Source: Thioalkalivibrio sp. (GTDB lineage Bacteria; Pseudomonadota; Gammaproteobacteria; Ectothiorhodospirales; Ectothiorhodospiraceae). From it: a stretch of DNA of 11,600 bases. The DNA is taken from NCBI GenBank assembly GCA_007133115.1, contig SLNI01000136.1:1-11600 (forward strand), written 5' to 3'. Below are positions 1 through 10,608 of this stretch, piece after piece (the first letter of the stretch is position 1; each line of letters begins with the position of its first letter). The position numbers were made by a program, and so were the translations under genes. The notes beneath the pieces are model-generated. The model ran no database searches, was not told where the DNA came from, and saw only the letters and a list, made by a program, of their open reading frames with translations.

Positions 1-20
1 CGGAACGCAAACACCGACAT
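1..20 (-). CDS. Possible 5' end of a leftward gene (rlmE/ftsJ by synteny), cut by the window edge
   Basis: On the minus strand an ATG at 20..18 is preceded by GGAG (30..27) with a 6-nt spacer, a good ribosome binding site. Only six full codons are visible, starting M-S-V-F-A-F, so the product cannot be recognised. In many gammaproteobacteria the gene divergent from yhbY is rlmE (ftsJ, 23S rRNA 2'-O-methyltransferase), which makes that the leading guess from context alone. The visible residues do not resemble the RlmE N-terminus I remember, so this could be another gene or a chance start. Confidence 0.25.
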
Positions 21-28
21 GCTACACT
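20..28 (+). promoter_or_regulatory. Candidate extended -10 promoter for yhbY
   Basis: TGC followed by TACACT (hexamer at 23-28) has the TGn extension plus a 4/6 match to the sigma70 -10 box, about 33 nt before the yhbY start. A -35 box would lie at or beyond the window edge and cannot be judged. The site overlaps the possible leftward ATG at 20..18, so the two starts would be divergent and nearly face to face. Confidence 0.35.
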
Positions 29-61
29 CCGGTCTTTGACAAGCGGTATGTTCCCGACCCC

Positions 62-373
62 GTGAAGCTCACCGAACCGCAGCGCAAACTGCTACGCAGC
101 CTTTCGCATCCACGCAAACCGATCGTGACCATCGGCCGCAACGGCCTGACCGAGCCGGTGCTCCATGAACTGGAGCGCGCGCTGGATCATCATGAACTGG
201 TCAAGGTAAAGGTCAACATCGCGGACCGCGGAGACCGCGGCGCCGCCATACAGGCCTTGTGCGAGGGTACCGGCGCGATCCTGATCCAGCGCATCGGCTT
301 CGTGGCAACCGTCTTCCGACGGAATTCGGAACACCCGGTGATCCCCTTGACGCCAGGACTCCCGGTCAGTTGA
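62..373 (+). CDS. yhbY: YhbY family CRM-domain RNA-binding protein (ribosome assembly)
   Basis: This 103-residue protein is a single CRM (KH-like) domain, close in length to the 97-residue E. coli YhbY. It matches that protein nearly throughout, including the N-terminal pattern of a Q-R-K-L-L-R basic helix followed by H-P-x-K-P. The GxxG RNA-binding loop is G25-R-N-G28, followed by the L-T-E-x-V-L helix and the H-H-E-L-V-K-V-K strand. The family associates with pre-50S ribosomal particles in the cytoplasm and helps large-subunit assembly. The start is GTG at 62, because homology begins directly after it. I see no clear Shine-Dalgarno sequence, only a weak AGCGG about 16 nt upstream. The gene converges with greA and the two 3' ends overlap by 8 bp (366-373). 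In enterics and pseudomonads yhbY also lies next to greA. Confidence 0.93.
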   Translation: MKLTEPQRKLLRSLSHPRKPIVTIGRNGLTEPVLHELERALDHHELVKVKVNIADRGDRGAAIQALCEGTGAILIQRIGFVATVFRRNSEHPVIPLTPGLPVS

Positions 374-841
374 TGTAGCGGACCTCGAGAATCTCGTACT
401 CGATGTTTCCGCCCGGGGCCTGAACCGTAGTCAGGTCGCCCTCTTCCTTGCCGATCAGCGCTCGGGCGATGGGTGAACTGACCGAAATCATGCCCTGCTT
501 GATGTCCGCCTCGTCGTCACCAACGATGCGATAAGTCACCCGTTTCCCGTCGTCAGTGGCTTCGAGATCGACCGTGACCCCGAACACCACCTTGCCCGTG
601 TGCGGCAGCGCCGTGACGTCGATGACCTGCGCATTGGACAGTTGGGCCTCGATTTCCCGAATGCGACCCTCGATGAAGCTCTGCTGCTCGCGTGCGGCGT
701 GGTACTCGGCGTTTTCCTTGAGGTCGCCGTGGGCACGTGCCTCCGCAATCGCGTTGACCACTCGCGGCCGGTCCTCGGTCTTCAGTCGGCGCAATTCCTC
801 CTTCAATTTCCCGGCACCACCGACGGTAAGCGGAGTCTTGC

Positions 842-845
<4 letters not shown>
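366..845 (-). CDS. greA: Transcription elongation factor GreA
   Basis: GreA enters the secondary channel of backtracked RNA polymerase and stimulates cleavage of the extruded transcript 3' end. The 159 residues match E. coli GreA (158) end to end. An N-terminal coiled-coil hairpin covers about residues 10-75. Its tip carries the acidic pair D41 and E44 in the [11 protein letters not shown] motif. The C-terminal FKBP-like domain covers about 80-159 and includes [10 protein letters not shown] and [10 protein letters not shown]. The ATG (845..843) overlaps the carB TGA as ATGA, and AGGAG at 856..852 is 6 nt upstream, so translation is probably coupled to carB. It is the last gene of the carA-carB-greA unit. 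Its 3' end overlaps yhbY, leaving no room for a terminator between the two. Confidence 0.97.
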
Positions 846-4081
<3,236 letters not shown>

Positions 4082-4129
4082 GGGGGTGCGGCTCCGGAGT
4101 CGGATGCGTGTACGGCGGTAACGGAGGTT

Positions 4130-5263
4130 TCAGCGACGCGCGACGCGCATCGCGGCGATGAAATCGTCGAACGCGGGGGCCACGTCGTGCGGTCCGGGGC
4201 TGGCCTCGGGATGGCCCTGGAAACCGAACGCCGGGCAATCGGTGCGAGCGATCCCCTGCAGTGTGCCGTCGAACAGAGAACGGTGCGTTGCCTCCAGGCA
4301 ATCCGGCAGACCCTGCTCATCGACCGCGAAGCCATGGTTCTGGCTGGAAATCATCACCCGCTGGGTACGCAGATCCTGGATGGGGTGGTTGGCCCCGTGG
4401 TGTCCGAATTTCATTTTCAGGGTGCGCCCACCACTGGCCAGACCCAGCAGCTGGTGGCCCAGACAGATGCCGAACACCGGCCTCTTTGCCTCACACAGGC
4501 GGCGAATACTTTCGATCGCATAGTCACAGGGTTCGGGGTCCCCTGGGCCATTCGACAGAAAGACTCCGTCCGGCTCCAGGGCCAGCGCGTCGTCCGCGGA
4601 GGTCTCTGCGGGTACGACCGTAACCCTGCAGCCCCGGTCGACCAGCATGCGCAGAATGTTGTGCTTGATGCCGAAGTCATACGCGACGACATGGAACTCG
4701 GCGTCCTCCGGTTTCAGCCGTTGCACCGGCGCATCCAGCTTCCAGGTGCCGTCCAGCCACTCGTAGGGCGTCTTCGTGCTGACTTCCCGAGCCAGGTCCA
4801 TCCCCTTGATTCCCGGGAAGGACCGTGCCCGCTCCAGGGCCCGGTCGACATCCACGTCCCCGCCCTGGAGGCAGCCGCTCTGGGCTCCCTTCTCGCGCAG
4901 GATGCGGGTCAGCTTCCGGGTGTCGATCCCGGAAATCGCGATCACGCCGTGGCGCATCAGGAAGTCGGGGAGGGATTCGCGGCTGCGCCAGTTGCTGACC
5001 AGCGGCGGCACATCGCGGACGATCAACCCCGAAGCATGAACGCGGGCGGATTCATCGTCCTCGGGGGTCGTGCCCGTGTTGCCGATATGCGGATAGGTCA
5101 GGGTGACGATCTGACGGGCGTACGAGGGGTCGGTGAGAATTTCCTGATAGCCCGTCATCGCGGTGTTGAACACCACCTCGCCAACGGTCTCACCAGGCGC
5201 CCCCACGGACTGGCCATGAAACGTGGTTCCGTCTTCGAGAACGAGCACAGCGGACGCGGACAC
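4130..5263 (-). CDS. carA: Carbamoyl-phosphate synthase small (glutaminase) subunit
   Basis: CarA hydrolyses glutamine and passes ammonia through a tunnel to CarB. The 377 residues compare with 382 in E. coli. The N-terminal CPSase small-chain domain covers about 4-140 and contains [11 protein letters not shown]. The class I glutamine amidotransferase domain covers about 190-375. Its nucleophile loop is G265-I-C267-L-G-H, and the triad is completed by H351 and E353 in [11 protein letters not shown]. The oxyanion-strand segment L-S-N-G-P-G-D-P-E is also present. The start is a GTG at 5263..5261, chosen because family similarity begins there (L-V-L-E-D-G-T-x-F-x-G) and GGAGG lies 6 nt upstream. 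No intervening gene separates it from carB. A promoter candidate sits about 80 nt upstream of the start, so carA probably heads the carAB-greA transcript. Confidence 0.98.
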   Translation of the reverse strand: MSASAVLVLEDGTTFHGQSVGAPGETVGEVVFNTAMTGYQEILTDPSYARQIVTLTYPHIGNTGTTPEDDESARVHASGLIVRDVPPLVSNWRSRESLPDFLMRHGVIAISGIDTRKLTRILREKGAQSGCLQGGDVDVDRALERARSFPGIKGMDLAREVSTKTPYEWLDGTWKLDAPVQRLKPEDAEFHVVAYDFGIKHNILRMLVDRGCRVTVVPAETSADDALALEPDGVFLSNGPGDPEPCDYAIESIRRLCEAKRPVFGICLGHQLLGLASGGRTLKMKFGHHGANHPIQDLRTQRVMISSQNHGFAVDEQGLPDCLEATHRSLFDGTLQGIARTDCPAFGFQGHPEASPGPHDVAPAFDDFIAAMRVARR

Positions 5264-5269
5264 AGGGAA

Positions 5270-5274
5270 CCTCC
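5270..5274 (-). promoter_or_regulatory. Shine-Dalgarno sequence fixing the carA GTG start
   Basis: GGAGG on the minus strand is 6 nt upstream of the GTG at 5263..5261. No ATG start consistent with the family N-terminus exists nearby, so this site decides the start. Confidence 0.85.
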
Positions 5275-5342
5275 GGGTAGTGCCTGAGTGCAGCCTGCCA
5301 CCTTGAAAAGCAGCACCAGCATCGACAAACGGGATGCCATCT

Positions 5343-5372
5343 AGTGTACGCGAGCGCAGAATCGCGGTCCAA
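5343..5372 (-). promoter_or_regulatory. Candidate sigma70 promoter for carAB-greA
   Basis: Reading leftward, TTGGAC (5372..5367, -35-like) is followed by an 18-nt spacer and TACACT (5348..5343, 4/6 match to the -10 box). Transcription would start near 5336, giving a leader of about 73 nt before the carA GTG. It lies in the 209-nt gap between dapB and carA (5264-5472), which otherwise shows no gene and no T-run terminator. I saw no obvious ArgR-type palindrome, so regulation by arginine or pyrimidines cannot be read from the DNA. Confidence 0.5.
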
Positions 5373-5472
5373 CCGTCCGTGGACAGGCCATCCCGAACGC
5401 CACGGTTCTCCAGGGTTCGAAGGAGCGCGCCGCCTCCCTCCCGACGACCGCCACAGAAACCCGCGGCTTCGC

Positions 5473-6339
<867 letters not shown>

Positions 6340-6439
6340 GATCCGAAACGGCAAGAGTAGCGCGAAAGCGCGGCTTTGGCCCAGACGACGTACCGCGACC
6401 CGGCGGATGACCCACCACCAGGCGGGCGGAGGCGGATCT

Positions 6440-7585
6440 TCAGTTGACGCGGGTGCGCAGCAGCCCCGCCACTGCCACGAGCACACCCAGGCCCGCAAGC
6501 ACCGCCGCGAACACGAACACGGAGGCATGGCTCACGCCATCCCAGAGGTAGCCACTCACCAGCGCCCCCGTCGCGCCGCCGAGCCCGAAGCTGAGTGACG
6601 AATAGAGCGCCTGCCCACGCCCCTGCAGCCTCCCCGGAAAGTACAGGTGAATCAGCGAGATGGCGGCTGCATGGTAGACACCGTAACTGGCCGCGTGCAG
6701 CAGTTGAATCGAGATCAGCGCCGCCAGGCTCTCGGGAATCGTCGCAAGCAGCCACCAGCGCAGCGAGGTCAACGCCAGAGCCAGGGTGATCAGCGGCCAG
6801 GCACCGAATCGCAGGATCAGCCTCGGCATGACCAGGAACAGTGCGACCTCGGCGGCGACACCCAGCGCCCAGAGCTGTCCCGCAACCGCGCGACTGAAGC
6901 CGTGGCCTTCGACGTACATCGTGAAAAAAGCGTAGTAGGGCCCGTGACTGGCCTGCATGAAGAAGCAGGCAGTCAACAGCGCGATGACTTCAGGCCGCCG
7001 CAGGGTGGCCAGCAGCCGAACCACCGGGTCGCCCGGGGACCGGCCATCGGGTGGCTCCCGAACCTGCTGCGTCGCGAGGTACAGGAGCGCCAGCAGGCCC
7101 AGCACGATCCATGGCAGCCAGCTCAGGGCAACCCGGTCGAACAGCCACCCCAGAAAGGCCACCGCCACGATGAATCCGATCGAGCCCCAGAGTCGGACCA
7201 GCGCATAGCGGTGACTGTCTCGCCCCAACGCGCGCAGCGTCGTCGCTTCGAACTGCGGCAGGATCGCGTTCCAGAAGAAACTGAACACGGCCATCACCAC
7301 CGCCAGCCACCAATAGCCCCCGTAGAACAGCACCCCGGAAAAGGTCACCAGAGCTGCGAGCGCTCCCCAGCGGATGATCGGCATCCGCACGCCGGCCCGG
7401 TCCGCGAGCCAGCCCCAGACATTGGGCGCAACGATCTTGGTCGCCAGAACGACCGCCATCAACTCGCCGATCTGGGCCCCGCTGAAACCCCGCTCGGAAA
7501 GATAGGGGCCCCAATAGGGCATGAACGCCCCGATGCTGGCGAAATAGAAGAAGTAAAAGCTGGAGAGACGGATGTGCTGGTTCAC
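6440..7585 (-). CDS. Major facilitator superfamily transporter, HcaT-like
   Basis: This is an inner-membrane protein of 381 residues with about twelve hydrophobic segments, the usual MFS fold. The N-terminus (F-Y-F-F-Y-F-A-S-I-G-A-F-M-P-Y-W), the motif-A-like loop G58-W-L-A-D-R63 and V-R-L-W-G-S-I-G-F after the fourth segment resemble E. coli HcaT (379 residues, a putative 3-phenylpropionate transporter). The substrate cannot be read from sequence. The chosen start is GTG at 7585..7583, because homology begins there and the length then fits the family. The Shine-Dalgarno is weak (GAG 5 nt upstream). The frame stays open to a TTG at 7684, but the extra 33 residues are Arg/Pro-rich and look non-coding. 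It follows aroC with a 120-nt gap. I recall a transporter of this type also following aroC in Pseudomonas, so the pairing may be conserved. Confidence 0.88.
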   Translation of the reverse strand: MNQHIRLSSFYFFYFASIGAFMPYWGPYLSERGFSGAQIGELMAVVLATKIVAPNVWGWLADRAGVRMPIIRWGALAALVTFSGVLFYGGYWWLAVVMAVFSFFWNAILPQFEATTLRALGRDSHRYALVRLWGSIGFIVAVAFLGWLFDRVALSWLPWIVLGLLALLYLATQQVREPPDGRSPGDPVVRLLATLRRPEVIALLTACFFMQASHGPYYAFFTMYVEGHGFSRAVAGQLWALGVAAEVALFLVMPRLILRFGAWPLITLALALTSLRWWLLATIPESLAALISIQLLHAASYGVYHAAAISLIHLYFPGRLQGRGQALYSSLSFGLGGATGALVSGYLWDGVSHASVFVFAAVLAGLGVLVAVAGLLRTRVN

Positions 7586-7607
7586 AGGCTCGGATGTCGG
7601 TCGGTGT

Positions 7608-7624
7608 GGCTGGTTGGCCCAGCC
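7608..7624. repeat. Short hairpin between aroC and the transporter gene
   Basis: GGCTGG (7608-7613) and CCAGCC (7619-7624) form a perfect 6-bp stem with a 5-nt loop, 22 nt upstream of the transporter GTG. There is no T-run, so a terminator is not supported. It could modulate translation of the transporter or be chance in GC-rich DNA. The rest of this gap (7586-7705) shows nothing recognisable. Confidence 0.35.
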
Positions 7625-7705
7625 CGCGAGGACGCCAGCCGCGACGACTCTCCAGCGCGCGGAGGACCCCCGCCCGATCCGCAAGGGATCGATGGAGTCG
7701 GGACG

Positions 7706-8827
7706 TTACCGGGGCGCGGGCCCGCCTCCGCCCGCGATCTCGGTGTAGGGAGGCAGACCCGTGTCCACATCGGCGTTCTGGGCCCGGTGTCGCAGCGCGT
7801 GGTCCATCAGCACCAGTGCAAGCATGGCTTCGGCAATCGGCGTCGCCCGGATGCCGACGCAGGGATCGTGCCGACCCTTGGTGACCACTTCAACGGCTTC
7901 CCCGGCCGTGTTCACCGTGCGCCCGGGCAACCGAAGGCTGGAGGTGGGCTTCAGCGCCATGCTGACGCGAACGACCTGTCCCGAGGAGACTCCGCCCAGG
8001 ACGCCGCCCGAATGGTTGCTCAGAAAACCTTCGGGGGTCATCTCGTCGCGGTGCTCGGTACCGCGCTGGGCCACGACTCCGAAACCGTCGCCGATCTCCA
8101 CGCCCTTCACCGCGTTGATGCTCATCATCGCGTGTGCGATATCCGCGTCGAGACGATCGAAGATGGGTTCGCCCCAGCCGGGGGGCACACCACGGGCCTC
8201 CACGTCCACCCGTGCGCCGACCGAATCCCCGGATTTCCGCAGGCTGTCCATGAAGGCTTCGAGCTCGGCCACACACGCCGAATCGGGGGCAAAGAACGGG
8301 TTCTCATCGATCGCGTGCGCATCGCGAAATTCGATCGGGATGGGGCCGAGCTGAGACAACCAGCCCTGAATCTCCACCCCATAGCGCTGCCTGAGGTAGA
8401 GCTTCGCAACGCCGCCGGCGGCGACCCGCAATGCGGTCTCACGGGCGGAACTGCGCCCACCCCCCCGGTAATCGCGCAGGCCGTATTTCTGATGGTAGGT
8501 GTAATCGGCATGTCCTGGCCGAAAACGGTCCATGATTTCACTGTAGTCCTTGGACCGCTGGTCGACGTTCTCGATCAGCAGCCCGATCGGCGCCCCCGTG
8601 GTCCGACCCTCGAAGACGCCTGACAGGATGCGCACCTGGTCGGGCTCGCGGCGCTGCGTCGTGTGCCGCGACTGCCCGGGCCGACGCCGATCGAGATCCC
8701 GCTGCAGATCGGCCTCGGTGAGCGGAAGACCCGGCGGACAGCCGTCCACGATCGCACCGAGGGCCGCACCGTGGCTCTCACCAAAGGTCGTGACGACGAA
8801 AGACTTTCCGAAACTGTTTCCTGACAT
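7706..8827 (-). CDS. aroC: Chorismate synthase
   Basis: AroC converts 5-enolpyruvylshikimate 3-phosphate to chorismate using reduced FMN, the last shikimate-pathway step before aromatic amino acids, folate and quinones. The 373 residues compare with 361 in E. coli and match almost throughout. G-E-S-H19-G is the first family signature. F-R-P-G-H106-A-D-Y-T-Y holds the second active-site histidine. [12 protein letters not shown] at about 120-131 is the second signature. [11 protein letters not shown] near the C-terminus is the third. The C-terminal tail, after Q-N-A-D-V, is about ten residues longer than in E. coli and Gly/Pro-rich. The chosen ATG (8827..8825) aligns with the family start M-x-G-N-x-x-G. 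Another ATG two codons upstream (8833..8831) is possible. Neither has a good Shine-Dalgarno. Confidence 0.97.
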   Translation of the reverse strand: MSGNSFGKSFVVTTFGESHGAALGAIVDGCPPGLPLTEADLQRDLDRRRPGQSRHTTQRREPDQVRILSGVFEGRTTGAPIGLLIENVDQRSKDYSEIMDRFRPGHADYTYHQKYGLRDYRGGGRSSARETALRVAAGGVAKLYLRQRYGVEIQGWLSQLGPIPIEFRDAHAIDENPFFAPDSACVAELEAFMDSLRKSGDSVGARVDVEARGVPPGWGEPIFDRLDADIAHAMMSINAVKGVEIGDGFGVVAQRGTEHRDEMTPEGFLSNHSGGVLGGVSSGQVVRVSMALKPTSSLRLPGRTVNTAGEAVEVVTKGRHDPCVGIRATPIAEAMLALVLMDHALRHRAQNADVDTGLPPYTEIAGGGGPAPR

Positions 8828-8833
8828 GCCCAT

Positions 8834-8839
8834 AGTCTA
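8834..8839 (-). promoter_or_regulatory. Candidate -10 box immediately before aroC
   Basis: TAGACT (minus strand, 4/6 match to the sigma70 -10 box) is separated by 6 nt from the aroC ATG at 8827..8825. No convincing -35 is seen. If used, transcription would start at or next to the start codon, giving a nearly leaderless mRNA. That would fit the missing Shine-Dalgarno sequence. Confidence 0.3.
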
Positions 8840-8944
8840 GCCCGAGACCCGGGCCGAGGGTATGCGCGCGGGACGACCGGGCCGGTGCGCGCGCCGCTGC
8901 CAACCCGGCACGACTTGCTTTTTCCCGACGGCGGCGGATCATCG

Positions 8945-8986
8945 CTGAAGGCCGGATCGCCCCACGCGGTCCGCGGCCCCCTTCAG
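8945..8986 (+). repeat. Long hairpin in the leader of the rhodanese gene
   Basis: The outer arms CTGAAGG (8945-8951) and CCTTCAG (8980-8986) are perfect 7-bp complements. Inside them, GGATCGC (8954-8960) pairs with GCGGTCC (8966-8972) over 7 bp including one G-U, around a 5-nt loop. A further CC/GG pair (8952-8953 with 8975-8976) bridges the two stems across small bulges. Because the wobble is G-U on the plus strand, the rightward RNA folds better than the leftward one. It ends 19 nt before the rhodanese ATG, just upstream of the GGGAG ribosome binding site. No T-run follows, so it is not a terminator. The rest of the gap (8840-9005) shows no gene and no clear promoter. Confidence 0.55.
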
Positions 8987-9005
8987 AAACAGGGAGATCG
9001 GCGCG

Positions 9006-9437
9006 ATGACAGGTTCGGCACCCATGCCCGAGAGAATTACACCGGTCGAGGCCTTCGACCGTCTGCGGATTCGTCCGCGCGACCTCCTGGTCGATATCCG
9101 GTCCACGATGGAATATCTGTTCGTCGGGCACCCCATGGGCGCGGTGCACATCCCCTGGATCGACGAACCGGATTGGGTCGAGAACCCGCAGTTCGTCCCC
9201 CAGGTCCGCAAATTGCTGCTGGGCGGCATCGGCGATCATGGGGAGGATGCCCCGGAGGTCTTCCTGATCTGCCGCAGCGGCAAGCGGTCGCTGGTCGCGG
9301 GGCAGGCCCTCATCGCTGCGGGGATCGAAAAGGTCTACTCGGTGGACGAGGGCTTCGAAGGCCCACTGGACAGCGAGCACCACCGCTCCACGGTCTCCGG
9401 CTGGCGCTTCCGCGGCCTGCCCTGGGAACAGTGCTGA
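9006..9437 (+). CDS. Single-domain rhodanese-like sulfurtransferase
   Basis: This 143-residue cytoplasmic protein has one rhodanese domain and no signal peptide. The N-terminal I-T-P-V-E-A-F and L-L-V-D-I-R (27-32) are followed by H-P-M-G-A-V-H-I-P at about 42-50, the CH2A-type substrate strand of rhodaneses. The active-site loop is C89-R-S-G-K-R-S95, with C89 as the persulfide-carrying cysteine. The C-terminus, W-R-F-R-G-L-P-W-E-Q-C143, ends in a second cysteine. Rhodaneses move sulfane sulfur between donors such as thiosulfate or persulfides and acceptor thiols, but the partner here cannot be read. The start is ATG at 9006 with GGGAG about 9 nt upstream; M7 is an alternative. It is divergent from aroC and convergent with prmB, 10 nt from the prmB stop, so it is probably transcribed alone. 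Confidence 0.9.
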   Translation: MTGSAPMPERITPVEAFDRLRIRPRDLLVDIRSTMEYLFVGHPMGAVHIPWIDEPDWVENPQFVPQVRKLLLGGIGDHGEDAPEVFLICRSGKRSLVAGQALIAAGIEKVYSVDEGFEGPLDSEHHRSTVSGWRFRGLPWEQC

Positions 9438-9447
9438 CCCGGAAGCT

Positions 9448-10341
9448 TCAGGAATCCGGCAACTGCTCCCGCGTCAACAGGAACACGCCGTCGCCACCCG
9501 CACCGAATTCCAGCCAGGTGAAGGGCAGTTCCGGAAAGGCGGCCTCGACGGCGGGCTGGCTGTTGCCGACCTCGACGATCAGCGCCCCACCGGGGTTGAG
9601 ACGTTCGTGCGCGCCCATGAGGATACGACGCACGATATCCAGGCCATCTTCCCCTGCCGCCAGCCCGAGCACGGGCTCGTGCCGGTACTCCGGGGCGAGA
9701 ACGGCCATGTCGCGGGCATCGACGTAAGGGGGGTTGGACACGATCAGGTCGAAGCCTGGCGCATCTTCGAGATCTGCGAAAACGTCACTCTGTACGATCC
9801 GCGTCCGGTCCTCCAGATCCAGCCGGCGGGCGTTTTCGCGAGCGACCGCGAGCGCGCCGGACGAAAGGTCGGACAACCAGATTTCCGCCTGCGGGAGCAT
9901 GGTTCCCGCGGCGAGGCCGATACAGCCGCTACCGGTACAGAGATCGAGCAGGCGGTGAATTCCGTCAGGATCCAACCAGGGACTGAAACCCGCCTCGATC
10001 AGCTCCGCAATGGGCGAGCGCGGAACCAGTACCCGCTCGTCGACATAAAAGGGCAGCCCCATGAACCAGGCCTCCCGGGTCAGGTAGGCCGCCGGCTTGC
10101 GCGTGACCACTCGCGCCTGCAGCAGTGCGTCCACCCGCACCCGTTCCTCGGCGGTAAGGCGGCTGGACCACCAGGCCTCGGGCAGATCGAGGGGCAGCGA
10201 AAGCGCGTGGAGAACCAGCCACGCCGCCTCGTCGAACGCGTTGTCGGTACCGTGACCGAAACAGAGGTTGGCCGCGCGGAATCGGCTTGCGCCGAACCGG
10301 ATGTAATCGCGGATACTGCGAAGATCTCGGTCGGAGTCCAT
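9448..10341 (-). CDS. prmB: Ribosomal protein L3 N5-glutamine methyltransferase
   Basis: PrmB uses S-adenosylmethionine to methylate a glutamine of ribosomal protein L3 during 50S assembly. The 297 residues compare with 310 in E. coli. The N-terminal helical domain has S-R-F-x-A-A-N and G-H-G-T-D-N-A-F-D-E-A at about 19-39. It is followed by P-A-A-Y-L-T at 83-88 and F-Y-V-D-E-R-V-L-V-P-R-S-P at 98-110. The SAM-binding motif I is D133-L-C-T-G-S-G-C140. The catalytic N203-P-P-Y206 continues as V-D-A-R-D-M, and the end F-T-W-L-E-F-G-A-G-G-D-G-V-F matches PrmB rather than PrmC/HemK. The frame is open 74 codons upstream, but homology begins at M-D-S-D-R-D, whose ATG (10341..10339) has GAGAG upstream. 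In E. coli prmB and aroC are adjacent; here a rhodanese gene on the opposite strand separates them. Confidence 0.95.
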   Translation of the reverse strand: MDSDRDLRSIRDYIRFGASRFRAANLCFGHGTDNAFDEAAWLVLHALSLPLDLPEAWWSSRLTAEERVRVDALLQARVVTRKPAAYLTREAWFMGLPFYVDERVLVPRSPIAELIEAGFSPWLDPDGIHRLLDLCTGSGCIGLAAGTMLPQAEIWLSDLSSGALAVARENARRLDLEDRTRIVQSDVFADLEDAPGFDLIVSNPPYVDARDMAVLAPEYRHEPVLGLAAGEDGLDIVRRILMGAHERLNPGGALIVEVGNSQPAVEAAFPELPFTWLEFGAGGDGVFLLTREQLPDS

Positions 10342-10513
10342 CGTGTCACTCTCGTTTCCGGGGACATGGCTGATTGAATCCGCTGAACTTCGGAACCGAT
10401 GCACGCTCTTCTGGCTCCCGGCGGACAGGGCCAACTCTACACCAACGGCTTGGCGCTCCCCCCAACCTGACACACCGACCCCGGAACCGGCGCACCCGTC
10501 CGGCCCACGGTCG

Positions 10514-10519
10514 TATACT
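10514..10519 (+). promoter_or_regulatory. Candidate -10 box for the receiver/PAS gene
   Basis: TATACT matches the sigma70 -10 consensus at 5 of 6 positions, but the sequence 16-18 nt upstream shows no -35 resemblance. It lies 89 nt before the start codon, in the 267-nt divergent gap to prmB (10342-10608), which holds no supported gene. An activator-dependent promoter is possible. Confidence 0.35.
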
Positions 10520-10528
10520 CTTGGACGG

Positions 10529-10544
10529 CGTGGCACCAGCCACG
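10529..10544. repeat. Perfect small hairpin in the receiver/PAS gene leader
   Basis: CGTGGC (10529-10534) and GCCACG (10539-10544) form a 6-bp stem with an ACCA loop, 10 nt downstream of the TATACT box. It could lie at the very 5' end of the transcript or serve as an operator half-site pair. No T-run follows, and I could not match the leader to a c-di-GMP riboswitch. Confidence 0.4.
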
Positions 10545-10608
10545 ACCAAGGCGCGATCGTCACAACGTATCGTCATCCTCTTCGGAGAACCCGCGCAGGA
10601 ACCGACTC

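Noticed and set aside
36..41. Perfect TTGACA hexamer before yhbY
   Set aside because: A -10 box at the right distance would fall at 58-64, across the GTG start, where there is no -10-like sequence.
5155..5340. Leader-peptide-like open frame beginning M-L-V-L-L-F upstream of carA
   Set aside because: It lacks a ribosome binding site, runs out of frame far into carA and shows no run of regulatory codons.
6360..6377. Small hairpins as a terminator for the transporter gene
   Set aside because: Stems are only 4-5 bp and no T-run follows on the minus strand.
6647..8623. 658-codon plus-strand open frame spanning the transporter gene and aroC
   Set aside because: Antisense shadow of two well-supported genes, running across their intergenic gap, with low-complexity Gln/Arg/Asp/Pro composition and no family resemblance.
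9607..10377. 256-codon plus-strand open frame opposite prmB
   Set aside because: Shadow of prmB, whose SAM and NPPY motifs are intact.
10342..10563. N-terminal extension of prmB to a GTG at 10563
   Set aside because: The extra 74 residues have no similarity to PrmB and would cover the divergent promoter region. The ATG at 10341 has a ribosome binding site and aligns with the family start.
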